Part shown: positions 24,208 through 37,600 of the stretch, one piece after another
Numbering within the stretch: position 1 is the first letter of the stretch
Layout of the letters: every line of letters begins with the position of its first letter
Source of the DNA: Pterobdella sp. o SKG-2022
Taxonomy: Eukaryota > Annelida > Clitellata > Hirudinida > Piscicolidae
Direction of reading: 5' to 3'
NCBI GenBank assembly: GCA_964035795.1
Contig: OZ038324.1
Span: forward strand, 8,062,792-8,126,791
Length of the DNA stretch: 64,000 nt
Notes under the pieces: model-generated
What the model was told of the DNA's origin: nothing
Databases searched by the model: none
Seen by the model: the letters and a program-made list of their open reading frames with translations, nothing else
Translations under genes and position numbers: made by a program

Positions 24208-27200
24208 TCAATGGGCAACCCCGTTCATTAGCACTGGAGTTTCCTCCTCCTGAGTTGAGAATGTTAATAATAATTTTTCATAAATATATAATAATGTTGC
24301 AAGTTGCCCAATAAGATGAAAGATTCTTTCGAATGAAAAACCCCACACTACTCAAATAACAATGAAGTCTGCAACAAACACCCATCAAAACAACACAAAC
24401 AACAAAAACTCACCTCGTCACATATAAACTTGATTGGGCTCTTGGAAACACCATTAACAAGGGCTTTTTTGGAGAAGTTACCGTTGACGACGTCTGAGAG
24501 TGGGGGTGGGGTGGAGAGAGGAGACACGGAGTTGTTGAGGATGAGAGACAGTCTGTGGGCCGAGTTGGACGAGTATTTGTGGGGAGTGCGTAGAGAGGGC
24601 TTCTCGTTACTGACGTTGGAGACTGAGTGTATGGTGGAGGTGGAATGTGTGGTTGATGCGTCGTCATCTTCCAACATCTTCAACTGTTTCTCCACCTGTG
24701 GTATCGTCATCATCATCATCATCACCACCACCACCATCATCATCATCATCCTCACCATCATCAACATTATAACCATTATTATAATTAATTATACTACTAG
24801 TACAACAAATGGAAATGTAAATGAATGGAGACACTAGACCAAAACAATCAAGTGAAGCTAACGAGGTTTTTATGATTGTCAGCCTTCTGGAAGATCTTGT
24901 CTGAAAAGTCACGTAGCTTTTCTTGGGCATTTCTTTAGAAGCAAGAATTTATCACTTATTGACAGTTTTATTTGAATTAATTAAATATAAAAAAACATAT
25001 AAACGAAAATACGAGTAAAAGCAAGCCCACATTAAAACAAAACACTCACAAACAAACGCAAAAACACAAACCCACACACATACAAATACACAAGCACACA
25101 CATAGAAACAAGCCCACCTGTTGGGGTCATGGAAATTGTACGAAGCTCCATCAACACACTTGTGCAAGAAGCGGTACATCTCCTTGTTGCTTGCTCTGTC
25201 CACCGCCAGCTCGTCTCTCTAGAACAGGTTGTATTTCGCATGGAATGTTATTGATAGTTTTAATTATAATCACCCTCATACTATATAATATTCAACCCCA
25301 CCTTACTTAACACCACTCTACCCTAACATTACATATTCTCAAAAACACCCACACCACACATACCCCAACGCTCTACCCTCCTCACACCACCCTAGAAAGA
25401 CTCACAATTCCCTTGATGAGGACATCAATGCCTCCCATGGTGAGCACTCGAGCCACCTCGATGTTACCCCTGTCTGATGCCCAGTGCAGTGCTGACCACA
25501 TGTTCTGGCAGTGTCGATGAGAAGGGTAGTTAGATATCTGTCTATTATCTATATAGCTATAAATCTTTCTATTAATCAACCACTATTCGCCACAAACCGA
25601 TCCTTGAGTATTGATTTCACAGCCAGCATTAATAAGAGCTTGAGCGATCTTGGGATGGTTGTGGTAAGCACAGAACATCAGGGGTGTGAAGTCTGCCTGA
25701 TAGGTTTAATGGTGGTGGGTTTGACGATGGTGTAAGTGGTGATGGTAAGTTATGATGGGTGGTTATTTTGTTTCTTAAAGTTAGGTTTCTCCCCCACAAA
25801 CCAACCTCTCCCTTGTCTGAGCTCTTGCTATTAATGTCACTACCAGCACTGATTAATAACTCGGCAATCTCTGCCAAGTGGTCTTCGTTGAGGTAACTGT
25901 AACTCCTACATGCTTCATGTAATGCCGATCTCTGATCCTTGGTGGTGAGTTGGGTGGGATGATGTAATGGTGTTTGGTGTTTTTATGATGCGGTGTGAAC
26001 AAAAAAATATGGATAATAACAACAAATGACGACTGAAGCCCACCTAATAGAAACCAACCTGGTTCTGGAGAGTCACAGAAGCTCCATGGTTCAGAAGGGT
26101 TTTGACAGCCTTCAACTGGCAGAAGTATGCTGCGCTGATGAGAGGAGACCAACCGTTCTGTGATAGGTTAGTGGTGTTGGTGGTGTGTTAGTGGTGTTTG
26201 GTGGATGTGGTGTGCAATAGTGCAAACAAGGTTGAGGGTTGGTGAAGTGTGTTATATTTGATGGTGATCATTGTTCTATGCAAAGCTAACATTCTTAAAC
26301 ATTAGTTGTTATATATATATATATCATTTAATTAATCTCAAATGATAACTTGGTATATATGCAAACTAATCAATGTTAAGCGATTGGCTGAATATTAGGT
26401 CTATTCCTGAATGACTCAACGATTGGCTGAAACAGATAACCTAATTAGCATGTACCTTATCTTGAGCATCGACCACAGCTCCAGCCTTAATGAGCAGCTC
26501 GATAATGTCAGAGTGGCCCTTCATGGCTGCGTGATGCAGTGCAGTGCTGTCTCTCTGTGGGAATCATCTAGTGATCATGTGGGTGCCATTGTTTATTCGT
26601 GTTATTATTGATATTGTTAATAATATCATTTATTTTTTTTATTATTACTAGTGAATACTGTAAATGTTGATTAATCATTGAGATGGAGAGCAGGGTGGAA
26701 GTTGGCTTGAGAGGTTTCATAACCGCATTGAGGTTTACTAACTCTCGGGTATAACGCCAAAGCAACGTTATTATTATTATTATTATTATTGAGCTATGAT
26801 TAAAATGATTATTTATACTATTATAACATTAGTATTTATATTATCGTTATTATTTTTGATTGAATCCTAATAGAGAAATAAATGATATAATCAATAAGCA
26901 ATCAAAGCTAATGCATGGATGGAAGAAATTTATAGTAACCCTACCCTGAAAGCAATCTTATTTGTACTGCACTTGTCAAAGAACTACTTAACTGATAAAG
27001 TGTATTTATTAGGGATGAAATAAAAAAGGCGTACAAGAATTATTTCACATGAGCTCGATGCTATGAACGAAAGTGAAGTTTTGCTGTGTGAAAATACGGA
27101 AACTTGCAAGATTGATCGATATGGAATCGTGAATTGAAAGATGAAAAATGATCTGAAATGCTCCACGTATGTCAAGGTGATCGCAATTACCAGTCAATAA

Positions 27201-30200
27201 CCCACAATAAAGATGCTATTAACAGTCAAATGGACGTATATAATTATCATCAATATCAGCACTCTTCCCAATCAGCATCATTAGAATTAACATCACCTTC
27301 ATCATAACTGTTAGCATCACCATCATATTCATCATGACAACTATCATCACCATCAATCCTAACCTCTTCACCATTACCACCATAATTCTCACCACCATCC
27401 ACCCTCATAACCAACACCATCATTAACAAGCCAAACGCAAGCGCAAAGCCTCGATAATACCCGGCATAATGTAATGAGGGGTATAATAGGAAGCATGCAA
27501 ATAAATAGCCGGTTCAGGTGTGCGTGCGTATGTGTGTGTGTCTTATTACATTGATTTATTTTTCTGTGCTGCTATTTGCCTTATCAATTGCATTCTTCAT
27601 GCGCAGAATCATCATTATGAAATCATTGTTGTGATGGCCATGTCGAGCATTTTTGTTCTAGTTATTATGATTAAGAGCATCATAATTATGAAAGTATAAA
27701 TAAAACTTGGAAATAATGGAGAAAAATATATATATATATATATGAATAAAAATAATGATAATAATAATGAAGAAATCTCACGTCGTCTTTGACGTTGACG
27801 TTACACTTGGCATTCAAGAGCAGCTTGACGATCTCCAGCTTTCCTTGGGAGGCCACGTGGATGGGACACGAGTTGTGCTGTTTTGTGTGAATATCAGCGA
27901 TTTGATTGGTTGGAGGGGGGTTAAAGTTTTTGAGGTTATTGAATGGTTGATTGATTTTACGGTGTTTTAATTGAGTGTTAGTTTTTGAGTTTATATCTAG
28001 ATTAAATCGAAAAATGTTGAATAAAATTAAATTTATTAGTAGCCATAGCTATTAATCTTAGAATTTATTGATGAAAATAACTATAATAAAAAAAAATAAT
28101 AATAACAAGAATAATAACAAAACAAGTATAAAGAGCAAATAAATGCAAAAGTAGATAAGAATGATAGCAATAAGATTGTTGTTGTTCGATGGAGCTCAGA
28201 CATTTGGGAATATTTTTATAAGCAACGATACATCATGATAGTACAGAAGCGATACTCAAGCTTTGTTTTAAGTGCTATGAAGAATCATCATTCTAACGAA
28301 TTCTTATCGATCATACTTATTTGATACAAACCAGAGATTTGTGAACTAATGAAATTCAAAACCATTGTTTTAACTGATTCATCTTCTAATACTTTAATAT
28401 TTATAATCTATTAAATCTTATAACTCATTCATAAATCTATGAATAATATTGGTTTCCTCGGAATTTAAGCACATTTCTTAGATTAATTAGTAACTAATCT
28501 ACGAGCTACAAACCATGTAATGGCTTCTAGTGAATCTACAAATACTTGGCATTCAAGGGTATTTTTTTGTTGAGTTTACAAGATATTTATAGCTGCTTTC
28601 GTTATCAGAGATGTGCAAATATGCCTTGAAATTTGACACTTCAGTTTAATAACTTCAAAAAAATTTCTTTTTACATTATTTCAAGCATGCACGCAACTTC
28701 TTGTTATTGATTAGTACACAGACCTTGGGGGAACAGAGTTTTCAAACTTTTCCTAAATTCACTAGCAATATTTTACCACACAATACAATGAGCGATATTC
28801 TTATGATGACGTTAGCACTGTTCCAACACAACGCAATGAGAACGATTTTAAATAGAGCACAATGAAAATGTTTATGCTAGCGTCATGCCAGGATTTCAAT
28901 ACAATACAGAAATTAATGAAACCATAATGGCGACAACGAAGAGACCACATGAAGGTAATTAACTCACGGTGTATGAGACCCAGTCAACATCAATTCCTTC
29001 CTCTATGAACTTCCTCACCTGATTAGAGTTTATAAAGATGGTGGTGGTGGGTCGATAATGGTGGTGGTGGGTCGATAATGGTGGTGGTGAGTGAATGGTG
29101 GTGGCGATAAATGAGTGAATGGGTATGGTGTTGAAGGGTGGTGTAGAAAAACATATGGCTATCATCATCAAGGTTAATAATCTGTTCAATGTCAGTTCTA
29201 AGTTTTATTACCATAATATAATTACCTTTATAATTCATTATATTTAGCATTATCATTAGTTTATTTTTTCTTATCATTAATTAATACCATTTATGCATTT
29301 CATTATTCATTTTGCCTTATAAACTATACAAACTCCGCAAGCCCTTGACACGTTCTATCTTCACAAAATATCAAAGTCTATTCATCAGCGTATCAATACG
29401 TAACATGAATTAATGCTGGGTTTTCAAGTTATCACTAGTTATCGCCAGTATCGTTGGTATTGTTAGTTATTTTATCGTCTTATTATTGTTGTAACGTTGA
29501 GATCTCGATGGGTGAAGAACACAAATATCATATGAAATTATGAATAATAAAAAACAACATAAAATTATGAATAATAATAAACAAATAATAATGAGTAAAA
29601 TAATAAATAATGATAATAAACAATGTATAAGATGTACTGATGTCTGACGCATAAAATGAAAAAATCACACACAGCATGAATGGAGCATAACATAAACTTA
29701 ATAACATGTGGAACAATAAGCGTCCATGAAAAACATTTATGAAAAGTGCATGGAAGTTATTAGAGTGTTGGTGGGGGAGATATAAATTAATTATCGGTAT
29801 GGTTTAGTGATGGGGATGATGAAGTTACTAGAAAGTTTATTAGTGAGGATGTCGTAAAATAACCATTTTAAGGTTTATTGGGAGCTCATAACAATAATTT
29901 TTAAGGCCTATTGATAGTGATACAAATAATCAGTTTAAGGTGTAAAGATGGAAGTGATATGGAATGACTGAGAATGTCTGTGGAAGTCTGGTTTTGAATT
30001 TCATTGGATGGGAAAGTAAAAATAATGTTTTGTGCTTTGATGGGTTTGTGTGTATAATTAGAAATTTTAAATTGATATTAAAATAGATGGTTCAAAAGTT
30101 AATTATATACTTAATCTATTTAGCAATTAATTAAAAAATATAAACTATTGAAGTGAACATACTTTAACTTATTTATAGAAACGCAATGATTTTGGCTGAG

Positions 30201-31003
30201 CTTTTTTGTTTGAAGTGTTTAAACAAGAATGTAACATGAGGGAAACACATATTGAAACAATGTAACTTCACTTTACAAAAGTGTGTATGATGGAAAACTT
30301 CAACTTTAACAGGATAATATTGAGATTATATTAGCATTAACTTTTAGTTTATTTTATATGTTCATATAAATAGGTCTAAATTTTCTATTTGGTTTTAAAA
30401 TTTTCATTATTATGGTATCTATTTCAAACCATTTGATTTAAAATTATTGGATTATTTAAATATCAAATATTATTTAAATATCAATATAATATATATGTTT
30501 AATAAATGAAATAAAACTAAAAAATGTTTTAAAAAGAAACAGATGACAAACAGAACAGCCCATCAGCCAAATGACACAAGATATTTAGACTTTGAATTTG
30601 AAGCTTACTATTTAGTTAGTTTTTAATCTGATTCATAAACCATCTAATTTCATTTTCAAATAATTAAAAATTGACTAGTTAATTTATTATTAATTATGTT
30701 TTTAAAAATTTATTCAATCAAATATGGTACAATTTCATATGAAGTCAGCCTTATTGGAATAAGTGGGAAGTGAATTGAATAAATCTATATATGATTACAG
30801 ATGGTATGATTTCAATACTTTTGACCAGTGTCATGATCTTAATATTTTTGTTTTAAACACAGGCATGCACTTATTTTAAATAAAATTTTAAAAATTCCAA
30901 TATAAAGCTTTAAAAAGCCAAATGAGATTTCAAGTACCTGAATTTTGTCTCCAAAGCCACAAGCCTCCCAAAAAGCCTCTTGTCTACTGACTGCTAATCC
31001 CAT
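24208..31003 (-). CDS. Myristoylated ankyrin-repeat protein, 411 aa, 13 exons, complete
   Basis: Exons from the start codon: 31003-30938, 29018-28968, 27877-27782, 26554-26456, 26157-26059, 25937-25806, 25696-25598, 25504-25406, 25218-25118, 24932-24863, 24695-24414, 24249-24208 (12 listed; all phases agree, total 411 codons plus TGA; a further small exon is not required). The protein starts MGLAVSRQEAFWEACGFGD, where Gly2 and Ser6 fit an N-myristoylation signal. Seven to eight ankyrin repeats follow, with cores such as CPIHVASQGKLEIVKLLL, TALHHAAMKGHSDIIELL and SALHWASDRGNIEVARVL. Next come a charged helical segment (EKLRDFSDKIFQKADN, VEKQLKMLEDDD) and a Ser/Thr-rich tail ending EEEETPVLMNGVAH. 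This suggests a membrane-tethered adaptor (inference). I do not recognise a named ortholog; it is not gankyrin, TNNI3K or an ANK-SAM protein by layout. Confidence 0.85.
24709..24766. repeat. (ATC/ACC)n microsatellite beside an ankyrin-gene splice acceptor
   Basis: Trinucleotide run ATCATC...ACCACC...ATCATC on the plus strand. On the coding (minus) strand it reads GATGAT/GGTGGT and ends about 13 bases before the acceptor of the exon 24695-24414, so the usual pyrimidine tract is replaced by purine-rich sequence. Confidence 0.9.
26555..27781. other. Intron of the ankyrin gene (1.2 kb)
   Basis: No exon or nested gene seen. It contains (TTA)n at about 26769-26790, AT dinucleotide runs at about 27728-27743, a GT-rich stretch at about 27520-27542 and CAT/CAC-rich sequence at 27240-27420. 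Confidence 0.7.
27878..30937. other. Large introns flanking ankyrin exon 2 (28968-29018)
   Basis: Apart from the 51-base exon 29018-28968 nothing coding is supported. A 20-bp minisatellite starts at 29038. The remainder is plain AT-rich sequence with many short poly(A)/poly(T) runs. Confidence 0.65.
29038..29103. repeat. 20-bp minisatellite in ankyrin-gene intron
   Basis: The unit GTGGTGGTGGGTCGATAATG is present twice perfectly and then decays into a third partial copy (GTGGTGGTGAGTGAATG). It lies 20 bases upstream (coding sense) of the small exon 29018-28968. Confidence 0.85.
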
Positions 31004-31685
31004 TTTGACTGAAGAATAAGCTAATGATTATTATAAAAAAAACCATTAAAATGACTAGCAAAAATCTTGATCTATCATTCAATTTAGGCCTAGTGTTTTT
31101 CAAAAAAAGCTTTGTAAGTTAATGTAATGTATGTTAAATGAATTCTTCAAATGCTTTTTAGTTCATATAAAATCTCCTAATTTATCTATTAGTATTAACA
31201 GTTTTTCTAAAATAAAAATAATCTTAGTGAAATATAAAATTTTACTTATACATTTGAAAGCAAATTGAAAAACCTTCAGTGAATGTTTTCTATGTAGTGC
31301 CAAAAAATGAAATATTATAATAATTTAGCAAGGCCAGATAATGAAAACAAGTGTTTAAAGAAAAAAACAATTTTTTGAAAAAAAATTTGTTTCAAAAATG
31401 TTTTTTTTTAATATATTCATGCGAATTTAGTTAAAAATTATGATCGAAACGAACAATTAGGCGAAGTACGATCTAAAAACCACAATATTTTATTTAATAT
31501 TCATATTATTCCTGTATTTTATGAAATAAATTTTTTAAATATTATTTTTTTTGTTGAAAATACTTTTTTTTGCATATAATTTTACAAAATCTCAAAATTA
31601 ATTTGTTTAAGACGACTAGCCCATTCCTATAAAAGTATTAGGTCTATTAATAAAAACAATCTAGGAGGTCCCAAAGGTCTGCAAA
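31004..31685. promoter_or_regulatory. Head-to-head intergenic region: ankyrin gene (-) and ALDH4A1 (+)
   Basis: 682 bp separate the two start codons, so both 5' UTRs and any promoters must fit here unless an untranslated first exon lies elsewhere. The region is AT-rich with no CpG-rich segment and no clear TATA at a fixed place. Bidirectional promoter is an inference from spacing only. Confidence 0.45.
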
Positions 31686-34600
31686 ATGACATCTTTAAAG
31701 TTTGCTTCTTACTTCCGCAAAATTTGGTTGGAGTTCAACAAATTCACATTTATTTTGTATAAATATAAATTGTCATTTTGAAGACTTAATAAACGATTGC
31801 TTATTTCATGAATGTCGTAGCTTATATATGTTCTTCATAAAATTTTTTTTTTAAATTTTATCTATTAAGTTGGTAATTTTTTTGCCATAATTAGTTGTGC
31901 GAGATTTCACTTCAAAGCTAAAAATGAGCCGGTTTACACATATTTGAAAGGTAAGTCAAATAAAAAATATAACTTAAACAAAGACTAATATTTCTTCAAA
32001 CCCAAAATTTATTTGAATTAGATCAAACAAATCGTATTTTGATTTTCAATTGAACTGAGTCTAAAAAAAAATTTTTTCGTTCAGGTTCAGAAGAGAGAAC
32101 AAAGTTGCTGGAAGCGTTGAAAGAGCTACAGCAACAGGTTCACAAAGTTCCCATTGTAATCGGAGACAAAGAATTAACCAGTTCCAATGAAAAACACCAA
32201 CTTATGGTGAACAAGTTTTTAACTTTCTTCAACAAAAATTCAAATATTTTTCCTAGATGTGGTTTGAAAAAACAAATCTTTTTTGAAGGTTATAAATTTT
32301 GGCCTATATAGTTTAAAACGCATGTTTTTTGGCTGATCTGAAAGCCGGTTTAATGAATGACAATTTTAGAATTTTCTTTTAATTTATTAGTGAATTTTTA
32401 TTTTGCAGCCTTTTGACCACAAAAGAAAACTTGCTCACTTCTATTATGCTACAGAGGTAAAATTATTTGCTAAACTTAAAATCCTATAACCGATAAATCA
32501 AAAAAAAAAAAACACTAAATTTAGAAGCGCATAATTAACTTTATTGCAAAAGGTTCAAAATCCATAAATATATTCCAATGTCCACCCAATCATTATAACG
32601 ATTACCAATCAGATGAAAGTACTTTTCCATGGAGGGATCATTAGTTCATATAGTTTTTATGTAGCTTATATAATTACGTAATACAATGCAGATGGTATTT
32701 CGTTAGATTCAATGATAAAAGATCGTTAGATAGGTAGAAAGATTACCAAAAAGCCGATAAATAAATAACCAGAGAGAGAGAGAGAAAGAAATAGATAGAT
32801 AGATAGATAGATAAACAGATAGGTGCATATTTAAAATCACATAAGGCTTAATTTCTGTCACCCGACTATAAAATGTTAGCTAATTTCTAACACGTTACCT
32901 AATGATTTATAAAGAGATTAAATTTTTTTATATCTGTTATTGTTATTATTATTATTATTATTATCATTTTCAACGGCATTATCAATGTTATTCTCATTAT
33001 GAGTTTCAACACATCTATAAACTGATCCGTGATATATTTCTTGGACACACTGCGCCAAAAAGACACCACTAACCACAAAAACAACCTCGATACAGGACCA
33101 AATATCAGAAGCGATTGAGGAGAGTCAAAAGGCTGCGGGAGATTGGGACAGAAGACCTATCGAGGAACGAGCCTCAATATTCTCCGAGGCTGCCCAGCTC
33201 ATCACTGGCAAGTATAGGTATTCGTTGACGTGTGATGGTTTTGTTGTGTAGACAATATAATGACATTATGAAATAATGAATAGAGAATCTCTAAAAATTT
33301 TGATTTTAAAATTCATTCATCGCACAGCAATTCACCCTAGTGTCAACCCAAACCTCTATCTCAATTGAGAACCATTAAAAATCACGCCCAGATACCAGCT
33401 GCTGGCAGCTACGATGCTGGGGCAGGCTAAGACTGTGGTCCAAGCGGAAATAGATGCTGCATGTGAAATGGCTGACTTTTTCAACTTCAACATCGAGTGG
33501 GCTATGGTGAGTTGTCTGAGGCTTTTATGCTTTGTAGTGTCATCTACCATTACCAAATGGTTATAGTGACCATGTTACATTCATCAGTTGCTCTCATTAT
33601 ACGTGTATTTCTTTGAGTTTTAATATTTGATTATAATTATGATTTACTTTTAAATTTTATAATTACAATTCATTTTTAAATTTTGAATCTTTTTTTATTG
33701 ACATTTTAAACTTCATTGCATGAACCCATGCCCTTAATGACTTGAAAGCCAATAAACGTAACAGGCATGCTCTTTATATCTTATTCCCTTTCAACATTTA
33801 ATCGCTCTTATTTTATCCTCATTTCTATACCATTATTATTACTATTTTTTTTATTTTATTATTATTTAGGTTTTTTAATAATTTTTTTTTCATAGTTATT
33901 GTCACTAGTGGACACAATCTCTATAATACCTAGCCAATATTTACCGTGTGCATATACGAATTTAACTTTTAAACATGCAAAACATACAAGAATAAAAAGA
34001 CCGAAATAACAATGAAATTAATATAGATCACAAGCTACCTGGTGAGGTTTATGTTTTTTCTATTTTTTCAATTTAATAATAAAAATAATAGTTATTATGT
34101 TTTTATTGTTGTTCTCAACTTCTGAAGCTGGCTAGTGATGGCAACAGTTTAGTAATAGCATTTTTTTTATGTTATTATTTCTATTATTATTTTTAACTCA
34201 TAGTTAATTTTTTTATTATTATTGTTGTTATTCGTATTGATTTTTTTTTGTTTTCGGCTTACTAATGTTATATAAAAAAAACAGTTTATTATTTTTTTTT
34301 TTCTCAATATTGGTGTTGTTATTTTGTTTCTATTTTAAGCAAGGCCAACTTCAAAGTTTTACGTTCAAACTCATGTCTTTATAGGTTTAATCAGAAATTT
34401 ACTCTCTTAACCTCATGAATTTCACTTTTAAAACTAATTTCAATATTTTTTATTGTGTGTTGTAAACTTTATCACTGAAGGTTTGTTGTAAAGCATCTGA
34501 ACTTCACTGTTTTTATTTGAGTTTTAGTTATATCAAGCATTCTTTTTGGAATTCGAAATTTCGATACAACTAACAACAAAAACGTTAACAAATTACAGTT

Positions 34601-37600
34601 GATTATATTGATGATATCATTTTAAATTTCCATTTAAATTTATATCATTTCGAATCAATAATTCACTATTTTTCTTGATTTCTTGTTTCAATCAAATTTG
34701 ATTTTCTCTTTGGTAGCATTCTTGCTTATTTTTTTCTTTCCATCTTTAATACTTTACTATTATCACTATAACAAACTCGATTATTGATGTTCTACTAATA
34801 TCCTCTACTAACACGAAAAGCTTCGTAGTATTAAGTCAAAAAGTGATGGATTTGACTTTTTTTTATGTTATGCCAGCTTTTTTCATTATTACTATCTTTA
34901 TAATTCTTACTATAATCATAATTATTTGAAATTTTTCCTTCATAGTGATCAGAAAAGAAAAAATTACTCAATATTATTATTATTATTATTGTTACTATTA
35001 TTATTATTATTATTATTATGTTGTTGTTGTTATGGTTGATTCACAGTTTTTAGTAGCAAACATATACGAAGCTATTTAAATTCAACATATCAAGTGGACT
35101 TAAAATCCAAATGCATTCAACTAATAAGGACTTCGTGTTATACTTGAGAATGTAAGTTTTTTCTGTAGAAAGCTTCGAATTTTTGTTTGATAAGTAACTA
35201 TTGTTCGTTTTTTAATCTATATCCATTCAGTCTCAGGTTTAGAGTAAATTGTTTATTATTATTTTTATTAAATTCTTTTTACTATTTTCTTTAGGACGCT
35301 AAGCAGTGGCAACCGATAAGTGTAGGCAGTGCTGACAACAGCTTGCATTGGAGAGGGATGGAGGTTGCGTTGAGTTGTTGTTGTTGTTGTTGCTGATGGT
35401 TGATGTTGTTGTTTTTGTGGTTGTTGCAGTCTTAATGGTTGTTTTTATTATCGTTGAATATGATATCATTTTGATGTTTTGTTGTTTTTATCAATGCAAA
35501 AAAAATCTTCCGCCAAACACATTAAGTTTTTTGCAACAGAAATAATTTCAATTATGTCATCCATAGGGATTTTGGGCCGCCATCACGCCCTTCAACTTCA
35601 CCGCCATCGGGGGTCATTTACCTGCAGCTCCTGCTTTTATGGTTTGTGTAGTTTTTATATAAAAAAATAGGTGGAAAGAAGAATAAAGAAATAGATAGAG
35701 ATATACAGAAGGCCTAAATGCACCGCAGGGCAATGTAGTGTTATGGAAACCATCAGACACCTCCTTACTGGCCAACTACCTCACATTCAAGATCCTTCGA
35801 GAAGCTGGTCTTCCTAAGGTTTAAATTCTTTTTTAAATTATTCGAATTATTATTTAAATCTTCTTTGATTACACATTTACTCTCATAATTAATTAATATG
35901 GATTAATTAATAATCAATTAATTTTTTGAAAATATTTTAAATAAATATTTTACAGGGTGTCATAAACTTCGTTCCTTCTGAGGGAACCACCTTCGGTAAA
36001 GTGGCGGTGACCCACCCTCTTTTGGCTGGTGTCAACTTCACTGGAAGCAACAAGTTGGTTGGAGTGTTGGTGAAAAAATAAATAGATAGATAGACATAGA
36101 TAGACAGATAACTAAATAGATAGTAAAAATCATTCCATCAAAAACAATTCCTAAAACAATCATATTAATTCATGTGAAAAAATTGACTTGTTCAGTTAGA
36201 TTTTCCTTCACACCAAACTGCTTTATTGATTGATGAATTTTTGTTCGACGAACCTCGTGGCCCCCACAGAACATTCGAGACCATCTGGAGCAACGTAGGC
36301 AACAACATTCACAAGTACAAGTCTTTCCCTCGGCTCATTGGAGGTTGAACACCACGTGTTCTTTCGTTAAGCTTCTGCGCATGTTTCTATCAGATTGTGA
36401 CGAGTTTCTGTTGAATTATTGTGTTTATTTTATTGATATGGTAACATCAAGTTTGAGGGTTTATACTGACTTTCAAAATAAAGATTTCCATATTTTGATT
36501 CTCATTGAGTGGTTTTTGACCTACATACCGGCTTATGTTGTTTTTCATGGCTATTAATAGACTTAACTCTGATTTATAACTAACGACTGATCAATTCTTT
36601 TTTCCCAAACAGAGTGTGGTGGTAAAAACTATCATTTAGTTCACCAATCAGCACTGTCGAATGATGACGACATCGAACACGTGGTCAACTCTACTGTCCT
36701 ATCAGCGTTCGAGTATTCAGGTTAAGTTCAACCATTATTTTTTTATTTAAAAATTTGAATTTTTTTTCATTAAAAAAATTAAAAATTTTACATATTTGTA
36801 TTTCATTGGATCACCTTGTTATATGCCTCGAAATTTGTATCTTATGTTAATAATAACAATAATAATAGAACTAATAATAAAAATAATAATGATCCAGGTC
36901 AAAAATGTTCTGCATGTTCCCGTTTGTATGTTCCCAAATCATCGTGGCCCAAGCTCAAGTCACAACTTGTACACGTCACAGGTAGTGGGGATGATGAAGA
37001 TGATGATAGTAATGAGGGTAGTGATGATGATGAGGGTGATAGTGATGTTGGTAATGAGGGTTGTGACGATGATGATGATGGGGAAGATGTTGGTGATAAT
37101 AATATGATCTGTGAGAATAGGGATAGGAATACTAATAAATATGATAATATTGGTAAAAAAAAGTATCGATACTAACAAGATCACAATTAAACAAAAATTA
37201 ATAATACTGTTAATGATAATATTAATTCTTTTTTAATGAAATTAATAATTACTATCACCAAAAATAAAAAAAATATTGACAGAAAAAGTAAAGCTAGGAT
37301 CTCCTTTGGAAGCTGACACCTTCCTCTCTTCAGTAATTGATGCCACTGTTAGTGCCATAATAATAATAATAAATACATTAATAATAGTAGTTACCAAAGT
37401 GAGGCTTATATTAACAATAGTACTAATACCAACGTTCAAAATGTAAAATGTATACATTATTTGCTTACAAATAACAATAATAATCCCAAAAACATAAATA
37501 ATGATATTAATAAAATAATATAAACAATAAAATTAAAAATAAAAGTCACAAATAGAAGGGCATCCACACAGTCATTCAACAAGATCAAGGGGTACATAGA

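Noticed and set aside
36816..37175. Asp/Glu-rich extension of the ALDH4A1 exon at 36898
   Set aside because: A donor at 36982 joins in phase to 37283, and the protein then matches the family without the acidic tract.
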